From NCBI GenBank assembly GCA_003217835.1, contig QHMQ01000044.1, positions 1-16,568 of the forward strand: a stretch of DNA of 16,568 nucleotides, in the 5' to 3' direction. This DNA comes from Verrucomicrobiota bacterium. GTDB lineage: Bacteria > Verrucomicrobiota > Verrucomicrobiia > Chthoniobacterales > UBA10450. The translations under genes were made by a program, and so were the position numbers. The notes under the pieces were generated by a model. The model had not been told where the DNA came from. It searched no databases and saw nothing but the letters and a program-made list of their open reading frames with translations. Below, in pieces: positions 6,672 through 14,341 of this stretch. Numbering within the stretch: the first letter of the stretch is position 1; the number at the start of each line of letters is the position of its first letter.

Positions 6672-6722
6672 TTCATTTTGCTTTCAAAACGAAGCCGCGT
6701 TCTGTTTGATGATTTGCGCCTC

Positions 6723-7463
6723 ATGAAAACGGAAGTGCCAGCATACAAACGCATCGTCCTCAAATTGAGCGGCGAAGCGCTACGAGAGCGTGGTGCACGG
6801 GACAATATTTCGCCGGCGGTGGTGCGCGAAATCGCCGAACGCATAAAAGAAGTGCGCGACCTCGGCGTGCAAGTCTCGGTCGTGATCGGCGGCGGTAACA
6901 TCTGGCGCGGTCTCTCCGCAGCCGATCGGGGCATGGATCGCACGACCGCGGACTACATGGGCATGCTCGCCACCGTGATCAACGCGCTGGCTTTGCGGAG
7001 CACGCTTGCCGAGATGGGTGTCGAGACCCGCGTACAAACCGCCATCGAAATGAAAAACGTGGCTGAGCCGTTTATTCTCGGTCGCGCCATACGCCATCTC
7101 GAATTGGGCCGGGTTGTTATCTTTGCGGCCGGGACCGGGAATCCATACTTTTCAACCGATACGACCGCGGCGCTGCGGGCCAGTGAGATTCGGGCTGATG
7201 TCATCCTGAAGGCCACGAAAGTGGATGGCGTTTACGATCGCGACCCGAATACCGACGCAAATGCGAAGTTCTACGAACGCATTACTTTTACCGAAGCACT
7301 CACGAAACGATTGCAGATCATGGATTCAACCGCGTTCAGTCTTTGCATGGATAACAAAATTCCCATCGTGGTGTTCGATATGAATAAACCGAGCAACATT
7401 CGAGATGCCGTGCTCGGGCGAAAAGTCGGGACGCTCGTTTGCGATGAACCGCAACCGAAGTAA
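6723..7463 (+). CDS. pyrH: Uridylate kinase
   Basis: Phosphorylates UMP to UDP in pyrimidine nucleotide synthesis, as the hexameric bacterial amino-acid-kinase-fold enzyme. The 246-residue product shows RIVLKLSGEAL (10-20), VIGGGNIWRG (54-63), RTTADYMGMLATVINA (73-88), AAGTGNPYFSTDT (135-147) and KATKVDGVYDRDP (163-175), in the family order. The frame extends back to a TTG at 6678, but the ATG at 6723 gives the normal length. No Shine-Dalgarno is present. frr follows after 12 bases, a common pair. The usual upstream partners rpsB and tsf are absent; fmt takes their place. Confidence 0.97.
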   Translation: MKTEVPAYKRIVLKLSGEALRERGARDNISPAVVREIAERIKEVRDLGVQVSVVIGGGNIWRGLSAADRGMDRTTADYMGMLATVINALALRSTLAEMGVETRVQTAIEMKNVAEPFILGRAIRHLELGRVVIFAAGTGNPYFSTDTTAALRASEIRADVILKATKVDGVYDRDPNTDANAKFYERITFTEALTKRLQIMDSTAFSLCMDNKIPIVVFDMNKPSNIRDAVLGRKVGTLVCDEPQPK

Positions 7464-7475
7464 AAATTTAGCTGC

Positions 7476-8036
7476 ATGAGCAGAGACGACATTCTTCTCG
7501 AAGCCGAGATGTCGATGGAAAAAAGTGTCGACTATATGATGCACGAATTTGCCGCCGTGCGTACCGGCAAAGCCTCACCGGGGCTCGTCGAGAACGTCGA
7601 TGTTGCAGCGTACGGATCGACCATGAAGTTAAAGCAGCTTGCATTGATCACGACGCCCGAGCCGCGTTTGCTCGTCGTTCAGCCGTTTGATGCCAGTACA
7701 GTGCAAGACGTCGAGAGGGCGCTCAAAGAGTCCAAGATCGGCATTACGCCGAACGTCGATGGAAAGATCATCCGGCTCCCGATTCCAGAGTTGTCGGAAG
7801 AGCGGCGCAAAGATCTTGTTCGCTCACTGGGCAAGATGGCGGAGGAAGCGCGGGTGCGGGTTCGGGCGAACCGACGCACGGCGCTCGACGAGGTGAAGAA
7901 ACTCAAAGCCAGCGGAGAACTAAGCGAAGACGGATTGCACGATTTGGAAACCGAAGTGCAAAAACTAACCGATCGCTTTGTCAAGTCGGTGGACGACCAT
8001 CTCAAACACAAAGAAGCTGAGATTATGAAGGTTTAG
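7476..8036 (+). CDS. frr: Ribosome recycling factor
   Basis: Together with EF-G it splits the post-termination ribosome complex. The 186-residue product has the family length and blocks: MEKSVDYMMHEFAAVRTGKASPGLVENV, IITTPEPRLLVVQPFD-like core, IRLPIPELSEERRKDLVRSLGKMAEEARVRVRANRR, and the long C-terminal helix. It closes the plus-strand cluster, 12 bases after pyrH. Its last 14 bases overlap a doubtful minus-strand small ORF. A candidate intrinsic terminator lies about 200 bases downstream. Confidence 0.97.
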   Translation: MSRDDILLEAEMSMEKSVDYMMHEFAAVRTGKASPGLVENVDVAAYGSTMKLKQLALITTPEPRLLVVQPFDASTVQDVERALKESKIGITPNVDGKIIRLPIPELSEERRKDLVRSLGKMAEEARVRVRANRRTALDEVKKLKASGELSEDGLHDLETEVQKLTDRFVKSVDDHLKHKEAEIMKV

Positions 8037-8287
8037 GCTTCTCTTGTCTTTCTGCTTCTTCTAGCTGTTGCAATTGCTTAAATCGCATTTCCAACCGTGC
8101 CCGACTCAGTTTCTGCCAACGCTTCTTTTTAGGTTTTTGAGTTTTAATTACTCGGCGTTGACCCGCGCTTGTGCTTGTTACAATGTACAATGGCCGCGGT
8201 TCGATCGACCGGCGTCATCTTGTAGAAACCGATCCTGCCGAATGCTCCTTTCGGTTTTTTTCTGCCGCGTCTGCGTCGACCGCTCAT
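8023..8287 (-). other. Possible small basic protein gene, apparently split between two frames
   Basis: Two short ORFs overlap. One runs from an ATG at 8287 to a stop at 8144 (47 codons, MSGRRRRGRKKPKGAFGRIG...). The other, shifted by +1, runs from a TTG at 8190 to a stop at 8023 (55 codons) and reads YIVTSTSAGQRRVIKTQKPK then a charged helix (LEMRFKQLQQLEEAERQEK). In the second frame, codons upstream of the TTG (SIEPRPLYIV) also look protein-like back to a stop near 8208. A single frameshifted gene is therefore conceivable. The ATG lies 15 bases after the stop of the membrane-protein gene on the same strand. I recognise neither half, and chance ORFs remain possible. Confidence 0.25.
8238..8261 (+). 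terminator. Candidate intrinsic terminator downstream of frr
   Basis: CCGAA (8238-8242) pairs with TTCGG (8250-8254) around a 7-base loop, directly followed by seven T residues (8255-8261). The stem is short (5 bp plus a possible G-U), but the T-tract is the best in the window. It could end the rsmI-frr transcripts with a 3' untranslated tail of about 220 bases, or end a short separate RNA. Confidence 0.4.
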
Positions 8288-8302
8288 GGTCGGTTCGTAA
8301 GT

Positions 8303-9118
8303 TTACAATCTGACTAGATCGACCAAGAACTGGCACCAAAGATAAATCATCCCGCGCCAGGAATATTTTACATCGCCTGCCGCGGTCTGCTTGAGCACGC
8401 CCTTGGCGATGTTATGCGCGATTTGATCGCGCAGATCGTTTTCTATTTCCGTTTCGATGCGCTCTTCATCCAACATATCGATCGCGTCTGCCTTCACGCC
8501 GTTTCGACGGAGAAACTCGCGATGGCTTTGATAAAGCCGCCAAAACGATTGATCCGGCCGCTGACGGTTAATCCGAAAGTGAGGAGTCACTTTCAGCCCA
8601 TAGGAGAGCGGGTAATTCCAGGTCGTCCAAATCGTCCCGCCCTTCGCGCGCGATGAAATTCGCAGGTAATAAAACGAGAGATCATGCTGCTCGTTCAGGC
8701 AGATCGCGGCCTGGGCTCGGTCCTCCTTCTTGTAGAACAAACGGAAGAACTGGCGGTAATCCTCCCAGTCCCACCCGGCGTCGCCCACCTGCACAAAACC
8801 TTCGTCCTCGATCTCGCGCGTGATCTCGCTCAGCGCAGGGAATGCATCGGAGGAAGGTGGATTCTTTGGCCGAAGCTGTTTTTCCTTCGGCAGCCGAAGC
8901 GCGCGAATGCGCGTAAGAATTTCAAGCCACGGCAGAAAGAGCCAGCTCACGGCGGCGGCCAAACCAAGCATCCAGCTGCCGGTTATAAAAAAGATCGCCA
9001 GGAATGAGGCGATGAGAATGCCGAGCGCACCCGCCTTTTGTGTGTACGAGTTTTGAAAGCTGCGTAGCCCGACGCTGAGCATCGCCACGCCGAGCGTTAA
9101 AAAAACACCAAAGAGCAT
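8303..9118 (-). CDS. Hypothetical membrane protein with a large soluble C-terminal domain
   Basis: A 271-residue protein I cannot assign to a family. Three hydrophobic segments sit at the N-terminus (about 2-18, 30-47 and 50-68). About 200 residues of charged, aromatic-rich sequence follow, including GFVQVGDAGWDWEDYRQFFRLFYKKEDRAQAAICL-like text and an acidic DEERIETEIENDLRDQ helix. The soluble part is probably cytoplasmic. The ATG at 9116-9118 shares its last base with the glutaredoxin stop (TAATG on the minus strand), so the two genes should be translationally coupled. That suggests a shared expression unit with glutaredoxin and perhaps proS, but gives no function. Confidence 0.75.
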   Translation of the reverse strand: MLFGVFLTLGVAMLSVGLRSFQNSYTQKAGALGILIASFLAIFFITGSWMLGLAAAVSWLFLPWLEILTRIRALRLPKEKQLRPKNPPSSDAFPALSEITREIEDEGFVQVGDAGWDWEDYRQFFRLFYKKEDRAQAAICLNEQHDLSFYYLRISSRAKGGTIWTTWNYPLSYGLKVTPHFRINRQRPDQSFWRLYQSHREFLRRNGVKADAIDMLDEERIETEIENDLRDQIAHNIAKGVLKQTAAGDVKYSWRGMIYLWCQFLVDLVRL

Positions 9119-9363
9119 TAGGGATCGATCTGGTGCTCGTTCAGAAATTTCTTGAGTTGATCGGTATCGAAATTGGCCAGAACTCTGGCGCCCGCCACGA
9201 ATGTCGGGACATACGTTTGCTCGGAGAGCTTTTTCATCTCCTCGTAAGCGTGTCGATCTTTGCCGACATCAACGACATCGAAACGATAGCCTTTCTCAGA
9301 CAGATAATCCTTCGCGTCAATGCACCACGAGCACCATTCGCGACTGTAAAGCCTTAATTCCAT
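9118..9363 (-). CDS. Glutaredoxin-like thiol-disulfide protein
   Basis: An 81-residue thioredoxin-fold protein, starting at the ATG at 9363 (MELRLYSREWCSWC). It has the redox-active pair CSWC (11-14), the cis-proline element YVPTF and the usual final helix (FDTDQLKKFLNE). The conserved GG after the cis-proline region is missing; the sequence reads VAGARVLANFDTDQL. It likely reduces disulfides or mixed glutathione disulfides in the cytoplasm. An earlier in-frame start at 9402 would add 13 residues that do not resemble the family. It lies 55 bases after proS on the same strand and overlaps the next gene by one base. Confidence 0.88.
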   Translation of the reverse strand: MELRLYSREWCSWCIDAKDYLSEKGYRFDVVDVGKDRHAYEEMKKLSEQTYVPTFVAGARVLANFDTDQLKKFLNEHQIDP

Positions 9364-9395
9364 TGAGACGCGGTAATAAACTGTCCCTTTCGAGC

Positions 9396-9417
9396 ACGTC
9401 AACCTGACAGCTGACGT
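9396..9417 (-). other. Small hairpin between proS and the glutaredoxin gene
   Basis: ACGTCA (9396-9401) and TGACGT (9412-9417) form a 6-bp stem with a 10-base loop, two bases after the proS stop on the minus strand. There is no T-tract. It might be a weak terminator or RNA-processing site. Confidence 0.25.
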
Positions 9418-9418
9418 T

Positions 9419-10954
9419 TCAGTAGGCCTTCGCCCAGATCACACGGTGCGAACTTGGTTTACCTGTGAAAATACACTTTCCAAGCTCGGAGGAATCGTCG
9501 AGCGGAATAACCCGAATCGTGACTTTGAGATCGTTCTTGATTTGTTCTTCGACGTCGCGAGAGCCGTCCCAGTGCGCGACGGCAAAGCCGCCGTGAATTT
9601 CGGGTTTCGCTGCGTCTCTAGGCGTAAAGAAATCGTAGAACTCTTGTTTGGAATCGATGACGCGCGTGTGTTGATCGCGGAATTTCCTCGCGCGCTCGAA
9701 AAGATTTCGCTGGATCGAGTCAAGGACCTCGGGCGCGCGCGAAACGAATTCCTGCGTCGACATCGACTCTTTCATTTTGACTGGCTTATCGCGGCGGCTC
9801 ACCGTGACTTGGGCTGATTCGAGATCCCGCGGTCCGATCTCGACACGAAGCGGCACGCCTTTCTTGATCCACTCCCAATTCTTTACGCCGCCTCCGAGGT
9901 CGCGCCGATCGACTTCTACTTCAATCGGAAGATCGACATATCGAATTTCGCGCAATTGTTTGGCGAGTTTGTCACAAGCTTCGAGCACTGCACTCCGAGT
10001 TTCTTCCTTTGGCGTAATGGGCAGGATGACGACCTGCGTTGGCGCGATGCGCGGCGGCAAGACAAGACCATCGTCGTCTCCGTGCGCCATCACCAGCGTG
10101 CCGACGAGCCGCGTGCTCATCCCCCAGCTGGTGGTCCACCCAAATTCCTGTTTGCCTTCGCGATTCTGAAATTGAATCCCGCTCGCACGCGAAAAATTTT
10201 GGCCGAGAAAATGCGACGTGCCGGCCTGGATCGCTTTGCGGTCCTGCACCATTGCTTCAATCGACAAGGTTTCTACCGCGCCCGGAAAACGTTCGCTCTC
10301 CGATTTTTCGCCGCTGAAAACCGGAACAGCGAGATGATCGCATACGAAACGCCCATAAACTTCGAGCATCTGCCTTGTCTCCGCCCGTGCTTCAGTTTCA
10401 GTTTCGTGAACGGTATGCCCTTCCTGCCAGAGGAATTCGGTCGTGCGCAGGAAGAGGCGTGGCCGCATTTCCCACCGGACAACGTTCGCCCATTGATTGA
10501 TCAGAATGGGAAGATCGCGGTACGATTGCACCCACTTTGCGTAGCTGGCGCCGATAATTGTTTCCGAAGTCGGCCGAATCACCAGCGGCTCAGTCAGCGC
10601 GCTCGACGGCCTTAACTTTCCGTCGGCATCGCCTTCGAGGCGGCTGTGCGTCACGACCGCGCATTCTTTTGCAAAGCCTTTGACGTGCTCCGCCTCCTTC
10701 GCAAAATAACTCAGCGGAATCAAAAGTGGGAAGTATGCGTTGCGGTGGCCCGTCGCGCGGAACATCGCGTCGAGTTGCCGCTGCATATTCTCCCAAATGC
10801 CGTAGCCCCACGGGCGAATCACCATGCAGCCGCGCACCTCCGAAGGCTCAGCCAGCTCGGCTGCACGAATCACTTGCTGATACCATTCAGGGAAATCTTC
10901 CTCGCGCCGCGGGGTAATCGCGGTTTTCCTGGAAGTATGTGCTGGTTCTGCCAT
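9419..10954 (-). CDS. proS: Prolyl-tRNA synthetase, type 3 (eukaryote/archaea-like)
   Basis: Charges tRNA-Pro with proline. From the ATG at 10954 the product is 511 residues. It carries class II synthetase elements: the motif 1 region GIWENMQRQLDAMFRATGH (52-70), TEPLVIRPTSET (121-132), motif 2 FLRTTEFLWQEGHTVH (168-183), AGTSHFLGQNFS (244-255) and motif 3 GMSTRLVGTLVMAHGDDDG (278-296). An anticodon-binding domain follows, then the type 3 C-terminal domain ending in WAKAY, with the terminal tyrosine seen in this class. There is no INS editing domain, unlike E. coli ProS. The frame extends back to 11086, but the extra residues do not fit the family. It lies 62 bases after the CAP-domain pseudogene on the same strand. 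Confidence 0.95.
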   Translation of the reverse strand: MAEPAHTSRKTAITPRREEDFPEWYQQVIRAAELAEPSEVRGCMVIRPWGYGIWENMQRQLDAMFRATGHRNAYFPLLIPLSYFAKEAEHVKGFAKECAVVTHSRLEGDADGKLRPSSALTEPLVIRPTSETIIGASYAKWVQSYRDLPILINQWANVVRWEMRPRLFLRTTEFLWQEGHTVHETETEARAETRQMLEVYGRFVCDHLAVPVFSGEKSESERFPGAVETLSIEAMVQDRKAIQAGTSHFLGQNFSRASGIQFQNREGKQEFGWTTSWGMSTRLVGTLVMAHGDDDGLVLPPRIAPTQVVILPITPKEETRSAVLEACDKLAKQLREIRYVDLPIEVEVDRRDLGGGVKNWEWIKKGVPLRVEIGPRDLESAQVTVSRRDKPVKMKESMSTQEFVSRAPEVLDSIQRNLFERARKFRDQHTRVIDSKQEFYDFFTPRDAAKPEIHGGFAVAHWDGSRDVEEQIKNDLKVTIRVIPLDDSSELGKCIFTGKPSSHRVIWAKAY

Positions 10955-11016
10955 GCGAGAAGGGGGAACAATTAAACTCCGACAATGCAAATGACCAGTA
11001 GCCATTTGCTGCCCGG

Positions 11017-11531
11017 CTAAAAATTTCGTCCGATGACCGCGTTGGCGGGCCGGTCGGTGTAGCGACTGGCAAAATTGATCGTGCAAACGCTGCCATGAAG
11101 CGCGTGCGGCCCGTCGCCAGCGCGATTGAAACTGGGATCGAAAATGTTTCTGCGGTGTGTTCGCGCCGGGCGATCATCGTCAATAATGAGCGCAAGGACG
11201 ATCGCGCGCGCAGTCGTTTTCCGTACGCAATGTTTTGGCCCCAGAGTCCGCTCCAGGTTCCGTAGCGACTGAGGTGATCGCCGGGGCCGCTGCGGTCGCT
11301 GCCGCGATGTCCGGTACGCCCGGCAGCCTGATCGGTGCAATGATCAGCTGCCGCACGACACATTCCCGGCGACAATGCGGGCGGTTGTTCCGGACGAATG
11401 GTGCGAAGGAAGCGCACGACCTCTTTAATCACGCCCAGTCCTTCTTTCATCCGCCATTTCGCCTCCCCGGGAAAAACGCCCTGTGGCGCAGCAGGATACT
11501 CACTGACCGAAAGAAATGAAAACACGAGCAT
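11017..11531 (-). pseudogene. CAP-domain (SCP/PR-1-like) secreted protein, broken by a single-base frameshift
   Basis: From the ATG at 11531 one frame gives a hydrophobic leader (MLVFSFLSVS), then CRAAADHCTDQAAG, GHRGSDRSG and WGQNIAYGK. The next frame continues without a gap as TTARAIVLALIIDDD, HRRNIFDPSF and HGSVCTINFASRY, stopping at 11017. Joined, these are the CAP fold in order: first His, the xENIAYG strand, the HRxNIF motif and the conserved cysteine strand. The break is at four T residues (11217-11220 on the plus strand); one more base would restore GK-TT. The usual Glu of GENIAYG is Gln here. CAP proteins are mostly extracellular with varied roles. Authentic mutation and sequencing error cannot be told apart here. 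Confidence 0.75.
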
Positions 11532-11574
11532 GCAAAACAAAGTGGAAAGAGCAAGGCGGGTCTCGCGCGAGTAT

Positions 11575-11603
11575 TTGACACTCCGTAGCACGTCCCGTAG
11601 TTT
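11575..11603 (+). promoter_or_regulatory. Candidate sigma-70-type promoter for rplM-rpsI
   Basis: A perfect TTGACA (11575-11580) is followed by a 17-base spacer and a weak -10 TAGTTT (11598-11603). The rplM ATG is 20 bases further on. Position and spacing are good; the -10 match is poor. Confidence 0.4.
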
Positions 11604-11622
11604 TCGTGCCTTTTCCGCTCTA

Positions 11623-12054
11623 ATGAAAACCTTTTCTGCCAAAGCCAGCGAAGTCCCACGCAAATGGTGGGTGATCGACGCCAAGGACCAGGTCCTTGGC
11701 CAGGTCGCGGTAAAGGCCGCCAACTTATTGCGCGGAAAAGCGAAGACGATTTTCACCCCGCACGTCGATACGGGTGATTTTGTGGTTGTCATTAACGCTG
11801 AGAAAGTGCGACTGACTGGAAAAAAAGAAGATCAGAAAAGTTACATGAGTTTTTCAGGATACGTGGGCGGTCACAAATCAGAAAATGCTCGGGCGCGGCG
11901 TGTTCGCCATCCGGAATTGCTGGTTGAGCGGGCCGTGCGTGGAATGATTCCGCACAACCGGCTTGGTCGCGCAGTTTATCGAAAATTAAAGGTCTATCGC
12001 GGCGATTCTCACCCGCATACCGCGCAACAGCCGCAGGCCGTCAAACTTATCTAG
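11623..12054 (+). CDS. rplM: 50S ribosomal protein L13
   Basis: An early-assembling large-subunit protein that binds 23S rRNA. The 143-residue product has KTFSAKASEVPRKWWVIDAKDQVLGQVA at the start, then GDFVVVINAEKVRLTGKK, the RHPELLVERAVRGMIPHNRLGR signature (about 99-120) and YRGDSHPHTAQQP near the end. The frame is open far upstream (to 11398), but only the ATG at 11623 fits L13 length. No Shine-Dalgarno. It pairs with rpsI, which starts 11 bases after its stop, as in most bacteria. Confidence 0.97.
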   Translation: MKTFSAKASEVPRKWWVIDAKDQVLGQVAVKAANLLRGKAKTIFTPHVDTGDFVVVINAEKVRLTGKKEDQKSYMSFSGYVGGHKSENARARRVRHPELLVERAVRGMIPHNRLGRAVYRKLKVYRGDSHPHTAQQPQAVKLI

Positions 12055-12065
12055 CCACTGATCTT

Positions 12066-12461
12066 ATGCCGCAAACCCAGGAATTTATCGCCACCGGTCG
12101 CCGTAAGACTTCGGTCGCGCGCATCCGTATGATGCCGGGTACAGGCAAGATCGACATCAATGGGCGTAGCTTTGACGACTACTTTCCAACCGGGCCACTA
12201 CAGAACGTGGTCCTGCAACCGCTTCAAACGGCAAAGCTTGTCAATTCCTACGACCTTTCGATCAACGCGACCGGCGGTGGTGCGAGCGGCCAGGCTGGCG
12301 CGGTGCGGCTAGCGATTTCGCGCGCCCTCCTTCAAGTGGACGCTAATTTGCGCGGCACGCTGAAGGCCGACGGTTTGCTCCGGCGAGACCCGCGCATGAA
12401 GGAACGAAAAAAATCCGGCCAACCGGGTGCGCGGAAACGTTTCCAGTTCTCGAAACGATAG
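12066..12461 (+). CDS. rpsI: 30S ribosomal protein S9
   Basis: Small-subunit protein whose C-terminal tail reaches the P-site tRNA anticodon. The 131-residue product has FIATGRRKTSVARIRMMPGTGKIDING (7-33), the GGGASGQAGAVRLAISRAL core (71-89), LLRRDPRMKERKKSGQPGARKRFQFSKR at the end, and the conserved terminal SKR. It is co-transcribed with rplM (11-base gap). No Shine-Dalgarno is visible before the ATG at 12066. Confidence 0.97.
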   Translation: MPQTQEFIATGRRKTSVARIRMMPGTGKIDINGRSFDDYFPTGPLQNVVLQPLQTAKLVNSYDLSINATGGGASGQAGAVRLAISRALLQVDANLRGTLKADGLLRRDPRMKERKKSGQPGARKRFQFSKR

Positions 12462-12476
12462 TCAGCGGTTCGCTCC

Positions 12477-12501
12477 GATGGCGGCCCGACCAGCTGCCAT
12501 C
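12477..12501. terminator. Hairpin between convergent rpsI and the TPR gene
   Basis: GATGGCGGC (12477-12485) pairs with GCTGCCATC (12493-12501), a 9-bp stem with one G-U, around a 7-base loop. It lies 15 bases after the rpsI stop and 36 bases beyond the stop of the converging TPR pseudogene. No T-tract follows on either strand, so it is a candidate terminator or 3'-end stabiliser only. Confidence 0.35.
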
Positions 12502-12537
12502 TCACACGTAGAGGCAACACGCCCGCCCCTGCAGCGC

Positions 12538-13177
12538 CTATCTCGGCTTCGGACTGTTCGGAGGTAGCGCGTCCGCTGGCGTTGAGCTCGGCGCAGTTAA
12601 GAGTGGCGGGATTCTCTGCGCTGATGGTGCCTGCGATGAGGCATTTGGTTTCAACAAGCGCAATTCCTGCGCCGCTTCGCCGGCCCAAAAACTCTCCCGG
12701 TAACGAGTTAAGATCGTCTCGCAGATCCGGCGCGCTTCCTCAATTCGGTTTTCGGACTTCAAAAGGTAGACTTGTGAAAGCAGCGCCAGCGGCGCATTGA
12801 AACTGTTTGGATAGATCGATGCGATCTGCTGGTAGATCGATAATGCCTGATCGTTTTTTCCCATCGACTCCAGATTGGCGGCCATCGCCATTTTTGCCGT
12901 GCTCACGAGCTCGTGATTCGGGTTCTTGTTGATGAAAACCTGGAGCGTCCCGGTCGCTTCCGTAAACTTCCTTTCATTGCGCTGAGCTTCGGCAAGCAGT
13001 GGCTAGCAAAGCCGATGCTGCTGCAGCTCGGTGATCCGAATAAAAGCGATAACCTGCGAAACCGGCGATGGCGAGCAGGACGATGATCAACACTGCGATG
13101 ATCTCAGTTTTGAATCGCTCCCAAAATACGCGCGTTTCAAGCGCTGCATCTCGGGAAGGAGGCGTGGCCGTCGGCAT
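12538..13177 (-). pseudogene. Membrane-anchored tetratricopeptide-repeat protein, split by a frameshift
   Basis: The N-terminal frame starts at the ATG at 13177: MPTATPPSRDAALETRVFWERF, then one membrane helix (EIIAVLIIVLLAIAGFAGYRF), then a small alanine-rich stretch, and stops at 12974. The C-terminal frame continues as LAEAQRNERKFTEATGTLQVF, with TPR-like helices (NLESMGKNDQALSIYQQIASIYPNS; ARRICETILTRY) and a proline-rich tail ending at 12538. The frame must change between about 12990 and 13004, near CACTGCTTGCC on the minus strand; one base too many is the simplest cause. The layout (short cytoplasmic start, single helix, TPRs) resembles YfgM-type proteins that act with the Sec/BAM machinery. 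That assignment is by architecture only. Sequence error is an alternative. Confidence 0.7.
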
Positions 13178-13285
13178 AAACTCGATATTAACTGCTGCTC
13201 TCGGGGATTCGAACCGCGCGAGCGCCGTCTTATGCCACGCGAAAGTTTTTTGCGCAAGCGCTACGCAGTCGTTCGCTCGCAAAGA

Positions 13286-13720
13286 TCATACCGCGGCTGT
13301 CGAAATGATCATATAGACAATCACAGCCACAGCAGCAGCCAGAATAATGGCTGTGATTGCCATGACCATGCGCGGATCGGCTTCAATCTTGCCCCGTTCG
13401 ATTGCCCGATTGACGACGCGATATCGCCACGCCGCGAAAGCCGTCAGCACTCCTCCGAGGCCGATCATACACTCTCCAAGCGCTTCGGAGATGCCGGTCT
13501 GTCGTATGCGCATGGTTGCATTCACGCCGTAAGACATCTCGCGCATCCAAAGGCTGAATCGCGCAATAACGAACCCCAAACTCATCACCGCGATACTGGT
13601 CCGCACCCAGGCAAGAAACGTCCGCTCGTTGGCGAGAATCTCCGCTTCGATCTTGTCCGGATCGAGTCGACCCTTTTCATGTTGAGCATTCACCATCTCA
13701 GTGGAGTGGTCGTCCATCAT
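13286..13720 (-). CDS. DUF202 family (YidH-like) inner-membrane protein
   Basis: A 144-residue membrane protein of unknown function. ILANERTFLAWVRTSIAVMSLGFVIARF (28-55) is the hallmark of DUF202/YidH. A second helix is at about 84-98 (CMIGLGGVLTAFAAW) and a third at 119-141. The ATG at 13720 is chosen. A GTG at 13783 in the same frame would add 21 residues, but it lies only four bases from the divergent DUF421 start and leaves no room for a promoter. It is followed on the same strand by the TPR pseudogene, 108 bases on. Confidence 0.88.
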   Translation of the reverse strand: MMDDHSTEMVNAQHEKGRLDPDKIEAEILANERTFLAWVRTSIAVMSLGFVIARFSLWMREMSYGVNATMRIRQTGISEALGECMIGLGGVLTAFAAWRYRVVNRAIERGKIEADPRMVMAITAIILAAAVAVIVYMIISTAAV

Positions 13721-13786
13721 CAATTCGTATTGCTGCTCGCGCACGGCCTTGCGCGTAGTGTTTGGGAAGGTGTTAAACTCCACAGC

Positions 13787-14302
13787 ATGAACCTATGGCA
13801 AGAATATTGGACCCCGGTCCGCGTGTTTCTCGGTCTCGGCGCTGAGCCGCAGACACTCACCTTCGTGCAGATTTCACTGCGCGGAATTATCGTTTTCATG
13901 TTCACGCTTTTGATGGTGCGAATCAGCGCCCGCCGATCGCTCGCGCGCCGCACCGTTTTCGACAGCGTCTTTCTCGTGATCCTCGCGTCTGTACTCGCGC
14001 GCGCTATTAATGGATCAGCGGATTTGCTCCCGACCGTCGGCGGCGGGTTTGCGATGGTGGCGTTTCATCGATTGCTAGCCTGGATTGCGTTCTATTCGCA
14101 TGGCTTCGGCAATCTAATCAAAGGCACAGAGGAGATTCTCATCCACGACGGGGAATTGGTGCAGCGGGGGTTGCGGGGTAACCACATTACGAGACACGAT
14201 CTCGAGGAAGATTTGCGACTCGATTTGCACTCTGACGATTTCAAGCGCATCCAAAGCGCACGTCTCGAACGGAGCGGTGGAATCAGCTTCATCTGCAAAT
14301 AA
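13787..14302 (+). CDS. DUF421 (YetF/YcaP-like) membrane protein
   Basis: A 171-residue protein with three N-terminal helices (about 28-45, 57-74 and 86-104) around RISARRSLARRTVFDSVFLVILASVLARAING. A soluble domain follows: EEILIHDGELVQRGLRGNHITRHDLEEDLRLD (115-146), ending with RIQSARLERSGGISFI (154-169). This order is standard for DUF421, whose function is not settled. The frame is open back to 13031, but that upstream part is antisense to the DUF202 and TPR genes, so the ATG at 13787 is used. It is divergent from DUF202, with 66 bases between the starts. The aminotransferase follows after 86 bases. Confidence 0.9.
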   Translation: MNLWQEYWTPVRVFLGLGAEPQTLTFVQISLRGIIVFMFTLLMVRISARRSLARRTVFDSVFLVILASVLARAINGSADLLPTVGGGFAMVAFHRLLAWIAFYSHGFGNLIKGTEEILIHDGELVQRGLRGNHITRHDLEEDLRLDLHSDDFKRIQSARLERSGGISFICK

Positions 14303-14341
14303 TCACGGAGCCGGAATTCGATATTGGAAGTCGAGCGCCTG

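Noticed and set aside
9956..10615. A 219-codon open frame on the plus strand opposite proS.
   Set aside because: A shadow of the proS codons; the protein is low in sense and the proS frame is unambiguous.
10887..11792. A 301-codon open frame on the minus strand.
   Set aside because: Its start is antisense to rplM and its end is antisense or overlapping with proS; only the middle part is protein-like, and that is the first half of the CAP-domain pseudogene.
13190..13270. A tRNA-like T-arm (GGTTCGAATCCCCG on the minus strand) with a partly matching acceptor about 74 bases apart.
   Set aside because: The T-stem has a C-C mismatch, the acceptor matches only about four pairs, and no D-arm or anticodon stem with T33 forms. 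Probably chance.
13031..13786. A 252-codon upstream extension of the DUF421 frame.
   Set aside because: It is antisense to the DUF202 and TPR genes, has no domain sense, and the DUF421 family starts at the ATG at 13787.
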